Assembly (NCBI RefSeq): GCF_950023065.1
Contig: NC_088680.1
Span: 32,848,559-32,912,558, forward strand
DNA from: Planococcus citri
Lineage: Eukaryota > Arthropoda > Insecta > Hemiptera > Pseudococcidae
Direction: 5' to 3'
DNA: 64,000 bases
Under the pieces are notes generated by a model. That model made no database searches. It saw only the letters and a program-made list of their open reading frames with translations, and was not told the DNA's origin. Positions 21,875-30,884 of the stretch are shown piece after piece. How positions within the stretch are numbered: position 1 is the first letter of the stretch; every line of letters begins with the position of its first letter. Made by a program: the position numbers and the translations under genes.

Positions 21875-22122
21875 AATCTTATACCTACCACCAACGTCAC
21901 AGGAGTGGGGATACTATGTCTTGGGTTAGAGTTATAGTTGCAGATAGTCTCAGGCTCATTACTGTTTAGTTGTGCCTAGTGTCAAGTTGCTTTGGTTGAA
22001 AACGCGAAGTTTCGTTGTCATCATTCATAGTACAGTGCTGTGTAGTGTGGTGTAGTGCATTATCATTATAGTCATACTATACCACTATACATTTGGCAAA
22101 GCTGCAATTATTTTCAATTACT

Positions 22123-23016
22123 ATGGCTTTCTCCCAGAAACCTACTGTAAGTACCTTGTCTTCAGCTATCGATTTCATTACCCCAACTCGTAACAATGGT
22201 AGTGTCAAACGAAAACGTGCCACTATGGAATCTGATGACCAGAGTGCAACCGAATCACCAGTAACTAAATCATGGAATCCTCGAAAGAATCTGATTATGA
22301 CTCAAGTTTATGCAATTAATCGAAGTAATACAAAACAAGTCCAAGTGGGTTTGAATGTAGACAATGGATTTGAACCAACCATTTACTTTACAAAACATTC
22401 TCCACCAAAAAGTTTAGGAATTTACTTGACCAGTGAAACATTTGAACAACTCATGTCTGCTGAAAATGTTAAGATTATCAACAGTTATTTCGAGAATACG
22501 AATAGAGCCGAAGCCAAAGATTTGAAAACATTGATGATAAATAAGTTTTTAAAGGTTCAGTTTAGACAATTTTATAATGAAAAGTCAATCATCATTGCTG
22601 ATGCTGCATATTATAAAAATATATATACTGATAATATCATTTTACAACAAAATAGTTGGAAAAATCTTATTAGACTACACGTTTGTATGCAATCAACCAT
22701 GAATGATTTGTTTAAAATGGCTAGTAATTGTAAGGATGTGTACGATGAAATTTTCAATAAGGCCTATGATACCTGTCTTGAAAAGGTAAATTTTCATGAT
22801 GCTGGTAACTTGGAGTATAATATTAGATCTGCATACACTGATTCTCTTAGTGAGTTCCAGGGTAAGGTTGATCTTTTTGATAAGGCCTATTGTGAAGTTA
22901 TTACTTTTTGTGGAGAAAATATTATCAATGAATTAATTTTAAACTTCAAACGTTTAGACCTAAACATGATTGATGTATTGAAATTACAAGTTAGTGCTAC
23001 AAAATCTTTGAACTAA
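22123..23016 (+). CDS. Polinton protein of 297 residues, possibly PC4-like DNA-binding
   Basis: ATG 22123 is chosen because the in-frame codon at 22093 is TTG. The N-terminus is S/T-rich with a basic patch (VKRKRATMES, about 28-37), a possible nuclear signal. A domain at about 55-120 contains FTKHSPPKSLGIYLTSETFE, and a related-looking strand/helix segment follows at about 155-200 (IILQQNSWKNLIRLHV). That arrangement of beta strands and a K/P/S-G-I turn resembles the single-stranded-DNA-binding PC4 fold, but this is a weak visual match. The C-terminal third is helical. AATAAA at 23169-23174 follows the stop. It is not one of the universal Polinton genes. Confidence 0.6.
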   Translation: MAFSQKPTVSTLSSAIDFITPTRNNGSVKRKRATMESDDQSATESPVTKSWNPRKNLIMTQVYAINRSNTKQVQVGLNVDNGFEPTIYFTKHSPPKSLGIYLTSETFEQLMSAENVKIINSYFENTNRAEAKDLKTLMINKFLKVQFRQFYNEKSIIIADAAYYKNIYTDNIILQQNSWKNLIRLHVCMQSTMNDLFKMASNCKDVYDEIFNKAYDTCLEKVNFHDAGNLEYNIRSAYTDSLSEFQGKVDLFDKAYCEVITFCGENIINELILNFKRLDLNMIDVLKLQVSATKSLN

Positions 23017-23168
23017 GTTTGTTTTATATGTAGAGTGAAGTATTTTAAGGTATTCTTGTATACTAGCTATAAGATGTAAATGGATTCTTTAATTTCTCAA
23101 ATATATATCCAACTATAGTTTAGTCTATTTTCTAAGTTGTAAGTTATATGTAGAATTTAGAATTTGAA

Positions 23169-23174
23169 AATAAA
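23169..23174 (+). terminator. Poly(A) signal of the plus-strand gene at 22123
   Basis: AATAAA 153 bp after the stop at 23016, followed by a T-rich stretch at about 23205. It faces the poly(A) signal of the minus-strand polymerase gene about 110 bp away, so the two transcription units converge here. Confidence 0.6.
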
Positions 23175-23281
23175 TTTCTTGAAATCAATTTTGTGTCTTA
23201 TCCTTTTTTTTCATTTTTATGAACTCCTAAAAAAAAAAAAATAATAATTAAAATGAAATGAAAGATGAACACTGGGTACTA

Positions 23282-23287
23282 TTTATT
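23282..23287 (-). terminator. Poly(A) signal of the minus-strand polymerase/F-box locus
   Basis: TTTATT on the plus strand reads AATAAA on the minus strand, about 215 nt after the stop of the terminal F-box exon (23502). It gives a tail-to-tail arrangement with the plus-strand gene. Confidence 0.55.
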
Positions 23288-23501
23288 ATAGAAATATTTC
23301 AATCACAGGAGTTAATACAGGTAAAAATAATCACAAGAACTCTTGAAAACTTATAAACAAATAGATTTCATAAAAGATGTAACCTAGAATTTATAAACAG
23401 AAGTAAGGAAATGTAAGTAAGTATAAGTTAATCTATTGAAAACAGATACAAAAATTACAAAATTAATTCCAAATTTTTAAAAAATTGCAAGAAAAAGTAC
23501 A

Positions 23502-23884
23502 TTATTCTTCGAGATCTGATTCGCCTGTGTCGTGGTCATCGTTGAAGAAAGGGCGGCCTGCCTTTAGCTCGATGACATATCTCTTGATGTATCGTACTTC
23601 TTTTTTACGACCCTGTGCACTCAAACAATTACATGGAATAAGTCCTCTGCGGAATCTATCAATGATAATCTCGCCGTTTCTTCCATTTCTCCGATTTTTA
23701 TAATTGTCAACAACCAAAGTGTGATCCTTTGATGCCTTAGTTTTGGGATGCATGATTTTGAAAATTCTTTCAATGCAAGACTTTTGCAATCGTTGACTGA
23801 CGTAGGGTAGCGTTGTGTAGTATTGCTTCCAATATACACTATCCAATATTTTTTCCAAGATATTATCTGGTAAATCGTTTAAGC
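23502..23884 (-). CDS. Terminal F-box exon of the polymerase locus
   Basis: On the minus strand an acceptor TTATTCACAG at 23885 opens an exon of 126 codons plus TAA at 23502. It begins LNDLPDNILEKILDSVYWKQ and continues with LPYVSQRLQKSC, a good F-box (LxDLP...IL..IL and the L...VS..L pattern). F-boxes bind Skp1 and make a protein the substrate adaptor of SCF ubiquitin ligases. The remainder is basic, then acidic at the end (ESDLEE). The exon needs a phase-1 donor. Three candidates exist: 23978 (GTTATG, 94-bp intron), 23993 (GTAGTT) and 23924 (GTAGGT, only 40 bp). The first would fuse the F-box directly after the polymerase's SLPYG. A donor GTAACT at 23961 would instead end the polymerase soon after the junction. 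Confidence 0.7.
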
Positions 23885-23978
23885 CTGTGAATAAGAACAG
23901 AATATTATTAGGATTTATACCTACAGAATTTCAAGAAAGAGAATGAACTCAGGTTAGTTACATTTAAGTCCACATAAC

Positions 23979-26900
23979 CATAGGGCAAACTACGGAAAGA
24001 TTCAATTCTCCTCCTTTTTGGGGCAACTTCACCATATTCTTTTGATATTTCTTGTGTTACCACATGAAAAGGTCTCTTCCTTTGAATTTGGTTTTTATAT
24101 TCAACCTTTATTTTCTGTGGTCGATTAGTGGAGGTTTGTGAGAGGACAAAATTTTTCAGTGCTTCATAATTCAGGCTCTGAAGGGTATTATAATTCAGGG
24201 TGAAACCCCGAATCTTCACCACATGTTTGAGCTCACCTTTCCCTGTTTTTATGCAATAGGCATAATTCTTTGGACCTCCTGAAAGTATAATGAAAAATTC
24301 ATCATTGATAACTGTTAATTATTAATTGATAGATAAAATCTATTCATGATCAATAAATTCATCATACCAGAAATGAATTCTGTTATATAGGCTCCTTCAC
24401 CCTCTTTTTCCAACTCGTTTCCCATCTGACCTAAGTAAGGTCCTGTCTCTATTTGCTCATCTCCTGGTCTTTCAATATAGATAATTGAATCTGTATCACA
24501 GTAGAGTACTCTATCTTGTAATTTTTCCAAATAACTATACAGGACCAGCCTGGCTTCGGCAGTTACATGAGCGCTGAGTACTGGATTGATAAAGGGTGTA
24601 TCAATGGCTGTTTCTTCAAGGTATTCCCAGTGGACATAAACTAAATCATCAGTAACAAAAGTTGTATCTGTTATGTCTATTGCTGGGTTTGAAAAGTATT
24701 CGAAGAATTCGGGTCCATCCTTTATGACTTTCACCTGCCTTTGATTGTTCCTCTGCCCAAATTTTCCCCAGAGACTGAAAAATAAACAAAAACCATGCCA
24801 ATGTTGATATGATGTACTTTTGAGAAATTTATATGTTACATTGAAGGATAGGTAGCCAGCATCTTACCTATTTAGGCAGAGTTTGCTCAGAGATCTTAGG
24901 CCTGGATTAGGTTCAATTTTCTCCAGATCTAGGGTTACGCCTTCTCGAAGTTTCATTTCTTCAATAAATTTTCTTTTGTCGTCATCTGACTGGACATGAG
25001 GTGGAAACCCTGAGGCTTCTTGTTTTATCTTCAAGAACGTATTTATATAGTTTGCAAATAAGCCGCCTGAATTGGTTTGAATGTTATATTTTGTGGATTT
25101 ATAAGCCCAAACTTCATAGATCTCTTTGATTTGGTATCCTTTTTCTACCGCTTTATTTAGTTCAATACATGTATAGGTACCCATAATTTCTCTTTCATTA
25201 TCGGAATGGTTACATGCAAATTTATTTTCTTCAGAGGCACATGTTCTACAAAGTGCAAATACCAATTTATTGTTCACTTTAACTGGTAAAACAGGTAGAT
25301 ATAGCTGTTTTGGTGGAAGAAGCCTAACTTTTGCAATTCCTGTAATATTATTCAAATTTGGGGGAATATCATTGCCAAGCAAAATTTTTGGATGTCCTAT
25401 AGGATAACATCCATACTTGTTAACGTAAGGATAGAGAGAATTCACATCTAGATAGCGAATTTTTTCGTTTTTTTCAGGGTCCACTCTATAGTACCTGTAT
25501 CAGAAGAAAAAAAAAGAAAAATTAGCATTAGAGAACCTCTCTGATAGTTTTTTCCCTACAAAAACCTATAACTTATCACCTTTATACCTACCAATAAAAG
25601 TTTTCTGTCCTGCCACCGAAGAATGGTTCACGGTTGGAGTATATCGGGGTTGGAATTTGGACATTTGTCATATAATGCTTCAGAGTAGGATTACTTCTGC
25701 ATTCATTATAGATCTCACATTCCCATTTAGTGATAACATAAGGCGCTTCAGGCAGAGAAAGAAGATGTTCTAATTTTTTCAGTGTATTCTTATATCGCAT
25801 GTCCATGTTGACATATTCTTTACTATCTTTCGATTTAACAGCTGTTGTTCGATTGGCAAAACATTTTGGGCATCCGTGATAATAGCATCCGTTAATTTCG
25901 ATAATCAATGGTCTTACACTTGGCATATCTTCAGGAACTGGACCTAATTTTTCCATAGGAAATGACGGATGATAGCCATCAACCTTATATTTGCCAATTT
26001 GCTTTTCCCATCCACGGTAAGCAGATTCTAATTGAACACCATGCATATCTTCAAAGTACTTCAAATATCGAACTGCCAACATTGATTGATTGTCCCTCAT
26101 TCGATATGATGGAAAAGTCATCAAAGGGATGGTATTTGGCGGTATGAAATTTGTTCTGTAAGCAGTCATGCAGGCACTGGCTATTGTTGATGTTGCTGCT
26201 AGAGGGTCTATCCCCATTAAATCGTAGAATAGTTTTCGAAACTTTATACAAGATTTTCGTAGTACATTTACATCTGCAATGCAGTACTTTTGGATCTCTT
26301 CTTGAAAATTGAATGTCACATTCTTGGATTTCTGATCATTGTACCATTCTTCGAATTTTTTCCTTTCTTTAAGACCCATTTCATCCATACCGTAATATTT
26401 TGCTTCAGGGATAGAGCCACAGTAGTTTTGATTCGGTAAAGTGTTGAAATAATGGGGGAAATACCCCTTCTCTGCATCTTCAATACCAAACATATCCGGT
26501 AGAGCAGCCAGCCTGGTATGGAAAAAGTTTAGGCTATCTTTGAATTCAATTTGTTTATGTTTCATCATTATCAGTTTTGAACCATTCATAGTCAAGGTAG
26601 GTACCCAATTTAGTTTTCGAACCATGAATTCTATTAGGAAAATATAATCATAGCCACCTCCATTGTGAGCATACACATATGTTTTTTTGAATTTGGGTGT
26701 TTTATTACGAATAATATCGAAAAATTCTTCTAGCAATTCATCTCCTTCTTTGTTTTCAATCACATATTGACGCTGCCCACAATGGCTACAATCTATCGTT
26801 ATGTCATCATTTTCATTGTTAATACAGCGCATACAATTCATCTGTAGCACAGCAAAATTTGGTATGTGACGGCGAGCTGTATACTTAGGGGTGACAATCC

Positions 26901-28178
26901 ATGGCTCTTCTTCTACCCTTGCTTCGAAATCAAAGAAAACATATAAATCATCGCTTCTTTTGTTCATTTTCTTCATAGGCTTGATAAAACATACGTGATC
27001 ATAAGGCACCAATTTATCGCAGTTTTCACAGACATGAGAGTCACATTTGTGTTGCTGGTTTTTTTGCCTTCTAACAGAATATAACTTTTCACAGCTCTTA
27101 CAAAATTTCAAGCCTTCACATACACTTTTGTTCTTCTCAAAATGGCCTGGAACCTTATGTTTATCATAGCATATTTGATCAAGAAATTTCCGATTGCAAT
27201 CTTTGCACGTTTTAATTTGGTCCACTGATTTGAACTTACATTTCGGCTCTTTCAAGCATTGGCTGCAAGCATTTATACAATTTGGGTGTTCACCCTTATG
27301 GTGATAGCCTTTACCACATGCGTAGCAAAAGAAGTCAAACCCAAAAGCCCCTTTCAAAGTGGTTATCACATTATAATGTTCATTTAAGTAGTACAAGTTT
27401 ATATACTTCTGGGCTGTGGTCTTTCCTCTGAAATAAAGTATTCTGCCATTCACATCGTCACCATGAAAAACAGTTATCTTGTAGTCTTTTAAATAATTCT
27501 GAAAACGGGTGAGGGCTTCAATACCGCCTCCAATTTCATCGATATTCACCCCTGCTTTTCGGCATAGTTTCTGAGCCTGCAGTAGCTGATAGTCTCGATT
27601 CTTTTGGATTATTAATTCATAATGTTTTTTTGCATTCTCGTTATCTTCTTTATGAACCAGAGCTATACCAACTACAAGGGCTCTAGGCAAACATAAGTTG
27701 TCATAGGGGTTTTCAATTGTAATTATAGATGTTTTTTTTCGGCAAATTTCTTCATAGCTCATCAAGTCAAATTTTCGTCTTCTTCCATTCCCATCAGGCA
27801 TTCGTACTTTGGTTATTTTGATCTTAAAGGGTTCATCCGTTAAAAAATTTTTATTACTCTGAATAATTCGTGAAAATTCGTTCATTATTACATCGCTGGA
27901 AAATTGGTCAGGTGCCCTATATGAAATAAATATGGGTTTTTCTGCCGATTCATTGCCCATAACCAGACCAACTCTATCACGTGGATTCATATCATTGATA
28001 ACAAATTCATTTATTAACTTATTCAGGGCTTTTTTTAGGTATTCTTCCGGATTTTCTTTTTTTAAGTTTTCTTTTAATTTGGCTGTCATTGTGAGTGCTT
28101 CAGTAGAAAATTTTTTAATAACTTTTGATGATATGCCTAGTACATCATAAAATTCCTCCTCTGTTTCATCTGTTTCAC
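23979..28178 (-). CDS. Protein-primed DNA polymerase B (exons 2-5 of the locus)
   Basis: Four exons carry the polymerase body: 28178-25592, 25494-24868, 24774-24368 and 24278-about 23979. They are separated by introns of 97, 93 and 89 bp with donors GTAGGT, GTAAGA and GTATGA and CAG acceptors; the phases fit at every junction. Domains in order, numbering from the leader exon: N-terminal region; a Cys/His-rich zinc block (about 355-467); 3'-5' exonuclease with FFDFEA (about 485), AHNGGGYDY (about 574-582) and YCIADV (702-707); a GCYYHGCPKC segment; then polymerase motif A LDVNSLYP (948-955), motif B around KLCLNS (across an intron) and motif C YCDTDS (1233-1238). All catalytic residues are present. 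It replicates the element's linear DNA by protein priming. Confidence 0.93.
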
Positions 28179-28241
28179 CTGTGGGTATAGAAGAAAAAAA
28201 AAATGTGTGTTAGGGAATTGTCTTTTTTAAGAAAAAAAAAA

Positions 28242-28834
28242 TTAGGGTGTATTGTGCATCAATTTTTCCCTGTACCATTCCCCCCAGCTCTCAAGTGAAG
28301 TTGCCTCAAAATAGTTGGAGCACATATCTTCGATAAAATCTTCCCAAGATAACACTGGTAGGTTTAGTTGTTTGTGGATGGCTTGGCTCAATTTCCATTT
28401 GTCAAAATATGGTTCTAGCAGAAAAAATTGCAAGTCCTCTGCCCTTCCCTCTTTTTGATAATCTCTAATTAAATCTGTTTCAGTGTAAAATTGTGGAAGA
28501 GAAAATACGTGAACAACATCATCTTGTGTATAATCTTGCCAATTTTTTGATTCGATGTACTTTGCTTTTTTAAGAACTTCTATTACATTGATTGTTTCCT
28601 TGTTAAAATGCAGGCAGCTGATCAGGAATTGTTTAAATTTGTCTTTTAGGTGTACTCGAATAAAGTTTTTAATTTCATCATATTTTTCCAAAAATTTTTC
28701 ATTCCAAATTTTTTCAAATTTTTCAATAATAATTTCACATAGATAATCGCTTGCTTGTGCCAACATCACAATAGAAGCCCCAGGGAGATGACTAACAATT
28801 TCGAAAATTAATTCAGGGGGTAAATCAAGAAGCT
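28242..28834 (-). CDS. Alternative F-box exon between leader exon and polymerase body
   Basis: On the minus strand a long T-tract followed by AAACAG at 28835 forms an acceptor. The exon opens with LLDLPPELIFEIVSHLPGAS and then IVMLAQASDYLCEII, a textbook F-box. About 150 further residues are mostly helical and acidic, with WQDYTQDDVVHVF and LSWEDFIEDM, and end in TAA at 28242. The acceptor phase (two bases needed) matches the leader exon donor at 29337. There is no usable GT donor near its 3' end in the right phase and no poly(A) signal before the polymerase acceptor at 28179. I infer an alternative splice product of about 267 residues (70 from the leader). Function: probable SCF substrate adaptor. 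Confidence 0.75.
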
Positions 28835-29337
28835 CTGTTTAAAAAAAAAAAAAAAAAGAAATTAGATTTTTTACAACAGCAAAAAGGGGAAAGGGGCAGG
28901 GAAATCTTAAATTAAAAAGCATTTAATTAGGCAAGCATAAAGCCACACATGCATTCAATCACTTGTTTGTTTTTTTTATACTTTGAAAAAAAATCAACTT
29001 TGCCAAATCTCTTTTTCAGAACAGATATTTTTTACTCAATTTTAAAAAATGTGAGAAAAATTATTTTGAATTGGTAATATTTTTAAATTTGAATTATTCT
29101 GTGTAGAGTTAGAAATGAATGACCTCAGAGTGTGTTTCCAGAAAAAATTTCTAAAAAAAAAAAAAATATATATACCTATTTTACTTCGTTTTTTTTTCTC
29201 AAATGAAAGAAATTAATAATTTTTTTTACATCACCTCCCTGCCTAATTTTACTTTGAGCAAAATGATCTTCGAACTCGTATGTATTTACTTTGCATAGCT
29301 TCAAGCATAAATTTAAAAAAAAAAGACAAAAACTTAC
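28835..29337 (-). other. Alternative intron between leader exon and F-box exon
   Basis: The intron has a GTAAGT donor at its 29337 end and a long pyrimidine tract plus AAACAG acceptor at 28835. The interior is A/T-rich with no recognisable coding. Choosing the next acceptor (28179) instead removes the F-box exon together with this intron. Confidence 0.65.
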
Positions 29338-29548
29338 CAACTGGCTGTATACGATTAGATGGTCCTGGTAAACCAACAGGCTGTATAGGATTGGATGGCC
29401 CTGGAGCACCAACAGGAGATAAAATTTCATGCACTTCGTCTGCTTGGAGTACAGGTAAAGGGCTCTGAGAAATTTGCTCCAATACCTTGGACATTTCTTC
29501 TTCATTAACTGGATTGTCCAGCTCGCCAAAAATTTTCGAACTTTCCAT
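29338..29548 (-). CDS. Leader exon shared by polymerase and F-box products
   Basis: ATG at 29548 opens 70 codons plus one base, ending at a strong donor GTAAGT (29337-29332). The peptide is acidic at first (ELDNPVNEEEM), then contains a Pro/Gly-rich direct repeat, PVGAPGPSNPIQ and PVGLPGPSNRIQ (about residues 46-70), which reads as a flexible linker. The phase-1 end fits both the acceptor of the F-box exon (28835) and that of the polymerase exon (28179), giving introns of 503 or 1159 bp. The exon lies below a TATA/Inr promoter. No known domain. Confidence 0.75.
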
Positions 29549-30476
29549 TTTTGAAAAACGAAATATTTACCACAAAAAAATTGAAACAGTTCGTGAATAA
29601 TTTAAGTTTGACGATTCACTTCACTTTATTCCACAGTACACAGTACACAGTACACAATTTTGAAAAATATGTTCATTCAAAAGATTTGAAAAATAAACAC
29701 ACAGATACACAGTACAGAAAAAGTACAGAATCACACAGCACTAGCAGAATAAACTCTTTGAAAAAATCACAAATGCACAAATTAACAACTGAAACCTCCA
29801 CTGACCAACTACTTTCTTATATAGATTCTAAAATCTCACCCTTACATTCTAGCTCTTTCTCCATATACCCTCCCTTGGAAACAGAAAACCTGTTCTCAAA
29901 GTATACCTGCTTTCTACTTTCTTCCATTTCCAGATCTTTCCAAGACAGAATTTCTTTGTACTTCTACATCACACATTTCTAGAAGAACAAGAAAGATTAA
30001 TGACTTTTTTTTCTAATGTATAAAGTGGCGACACATGTCTGTAGCTATTGTTGACCAAAGGCTTGTCTTTTAAGGAATTCTTATTCAGTCTAGAAACGTC
30101 TGAATATTGTAGGGATTTAAAATATTGATGTGTGGGTGGAAGGATATGGAAAAGAATAGAAAAAGTCTAGTACTAATTTACTGTATCCATAATGCCTGTA
30201 CATACCTACGATTAAAATCACTGATAATTATTTTAATTGAAGAAATCAATCAATCAGTCCATCTATATGAAGGGGGGGCAGAAGGGGGTTGATATTTCCA
30301 TTTGTTCATATATAATCGTAATTGGCAAAATTGATTATGAATATTTTAATTAAAGAAATCAATTGTGATAATTATTCTGAATCAATGAAATATTTAATTA
30401 ATTGATCGATCATATTGATATGTACCAGTGTTTTAATTAAATTAATTAATTAATTCGTCAATCAATATCAATTTAA
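29549..30476. other. Right subterminal region: 5' leader and non-coding
   Basis: This holds the leader of the polymerase transcript. It includes a three-copy ACAGTAC tandem repeat at 29633-29653, and then AT-rich sequence with many ATTAATTAA-type motifs near 30300-30480. The plus-strand open frame at 29551-29982 has low-complexity composition and no domain, and I do not accept it as a gene. Confidence 0.5.
29787..29824 (-). promoter_or_regulatory. Probable core promoter of the polymerase locus (TATA + Inr)
   Basis: On the minus strand CTATATAAG occupies 29824-29816. Two initiator-like motifs lie downstream: TCAGTG at 29804-29799 and TCAGTT at 29792-29787. The second puts the start A about 33 bp from the TATA box, close to canonical. 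It would leave a leader of about 240 nt before ATG 29548. Confidence 0.55.
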
Positions 30477-30651
30477 TATCCTCCCTCACCCCCGCCACCT
30501 AAGCCAGCATTCCACCACGTGTGCGCGAACCAGTTTCCCTCCTCACCCCGCCTATGACATTACCCACCCCGTACTGTACTCGCGAGCCAACGTTGCGTGT
30601 GTTGCGGGTTGCATATCTTGCACCTGATCGTAGAGTACCTCCTTAACTACT
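30477..30651 (-). repeat. Right terminal inverted repeat of the Polinton
   Basis: This is the reverse complement of 14276-14450, nearly identical over the outer 140 bp and diverged over the inner 35 bp. It ends CCTTAACTACT, i.e. 5'-AG on the complementary strand, as expected for Polintons. Confidence 0.93.
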
Positions 30652-30657
30652 GATGTC
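30652..30657 (+). repeat. Right target-site duplication GATGTC
   Basis: Exact copy of 14270-14275, directly after the last base of the element. Confidence 0.93.
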
Positions 30658-30884
30658 CTGATGGTTCTGAAACGTGTTAAGGTGTTTTCGGGATACTGAT
30701 TGAGCTTAGAGTTGAAATTTGGAAATGAGAAAAGGTTGCTTAGGGTTATTCTATTTTTACAAGTTTTGTTGTGGTAATAATTCTTGTAAAAAAAATATTT
30801 CAAAATAATTATAATGAATGTCTGACAGGAAAGTCTCGTGAAATCACGTTTAATTAAATTTAAATAATACATTCAATCTCATTT

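Larger units (their letters stand above)
14276..30651 (+). mobile_element. Complete Polinton/Maverick virus-like DNA transposon
   Basis: The 16,376-bp element starts AGTAGTTAAGG and ends CCTTAACTACT. It has long terminal inverted repeats and the exact 6-bp duplication GATGTC on both sides. It encodes the whole diagnostic set: packaging ATPase, integrase, adenain-like protease, major and minor jelly-roll capsid proteins, core protein and protein-primed DNA polymerase B. All plus-strand frames are open and the polymerase exons join in frame, so I infer a young and possibly functional copy. Family knowledge: Polintons replicate with their own PolB, integrate with a retroviral-type integrase and are thought able to form virions. 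Special to this copy are two F-box exons in the polymerase locus. Confidence 0.97.

Noticed and set aside
28242..28834. F-box exon as an internal exon joined to the polymerase exon
   Set aside because: No GT donor in the needed phase near its end; the only nearby GT gives a frame that stops early in the next exon.
29551..29982. 143-codon plus-strand open frame near the right end of the Polinton
   Set aside because: Low-complexity composition, no domain, and it lies over the promoter and leader of the minus-strand polymerase locus.
30552..30872. 106-codon minus-strand frame and its twin at 14281-14514
   Set aside because: Both simply read through the terminal inverted repeat; the shared peptide is the repeat translated twice.
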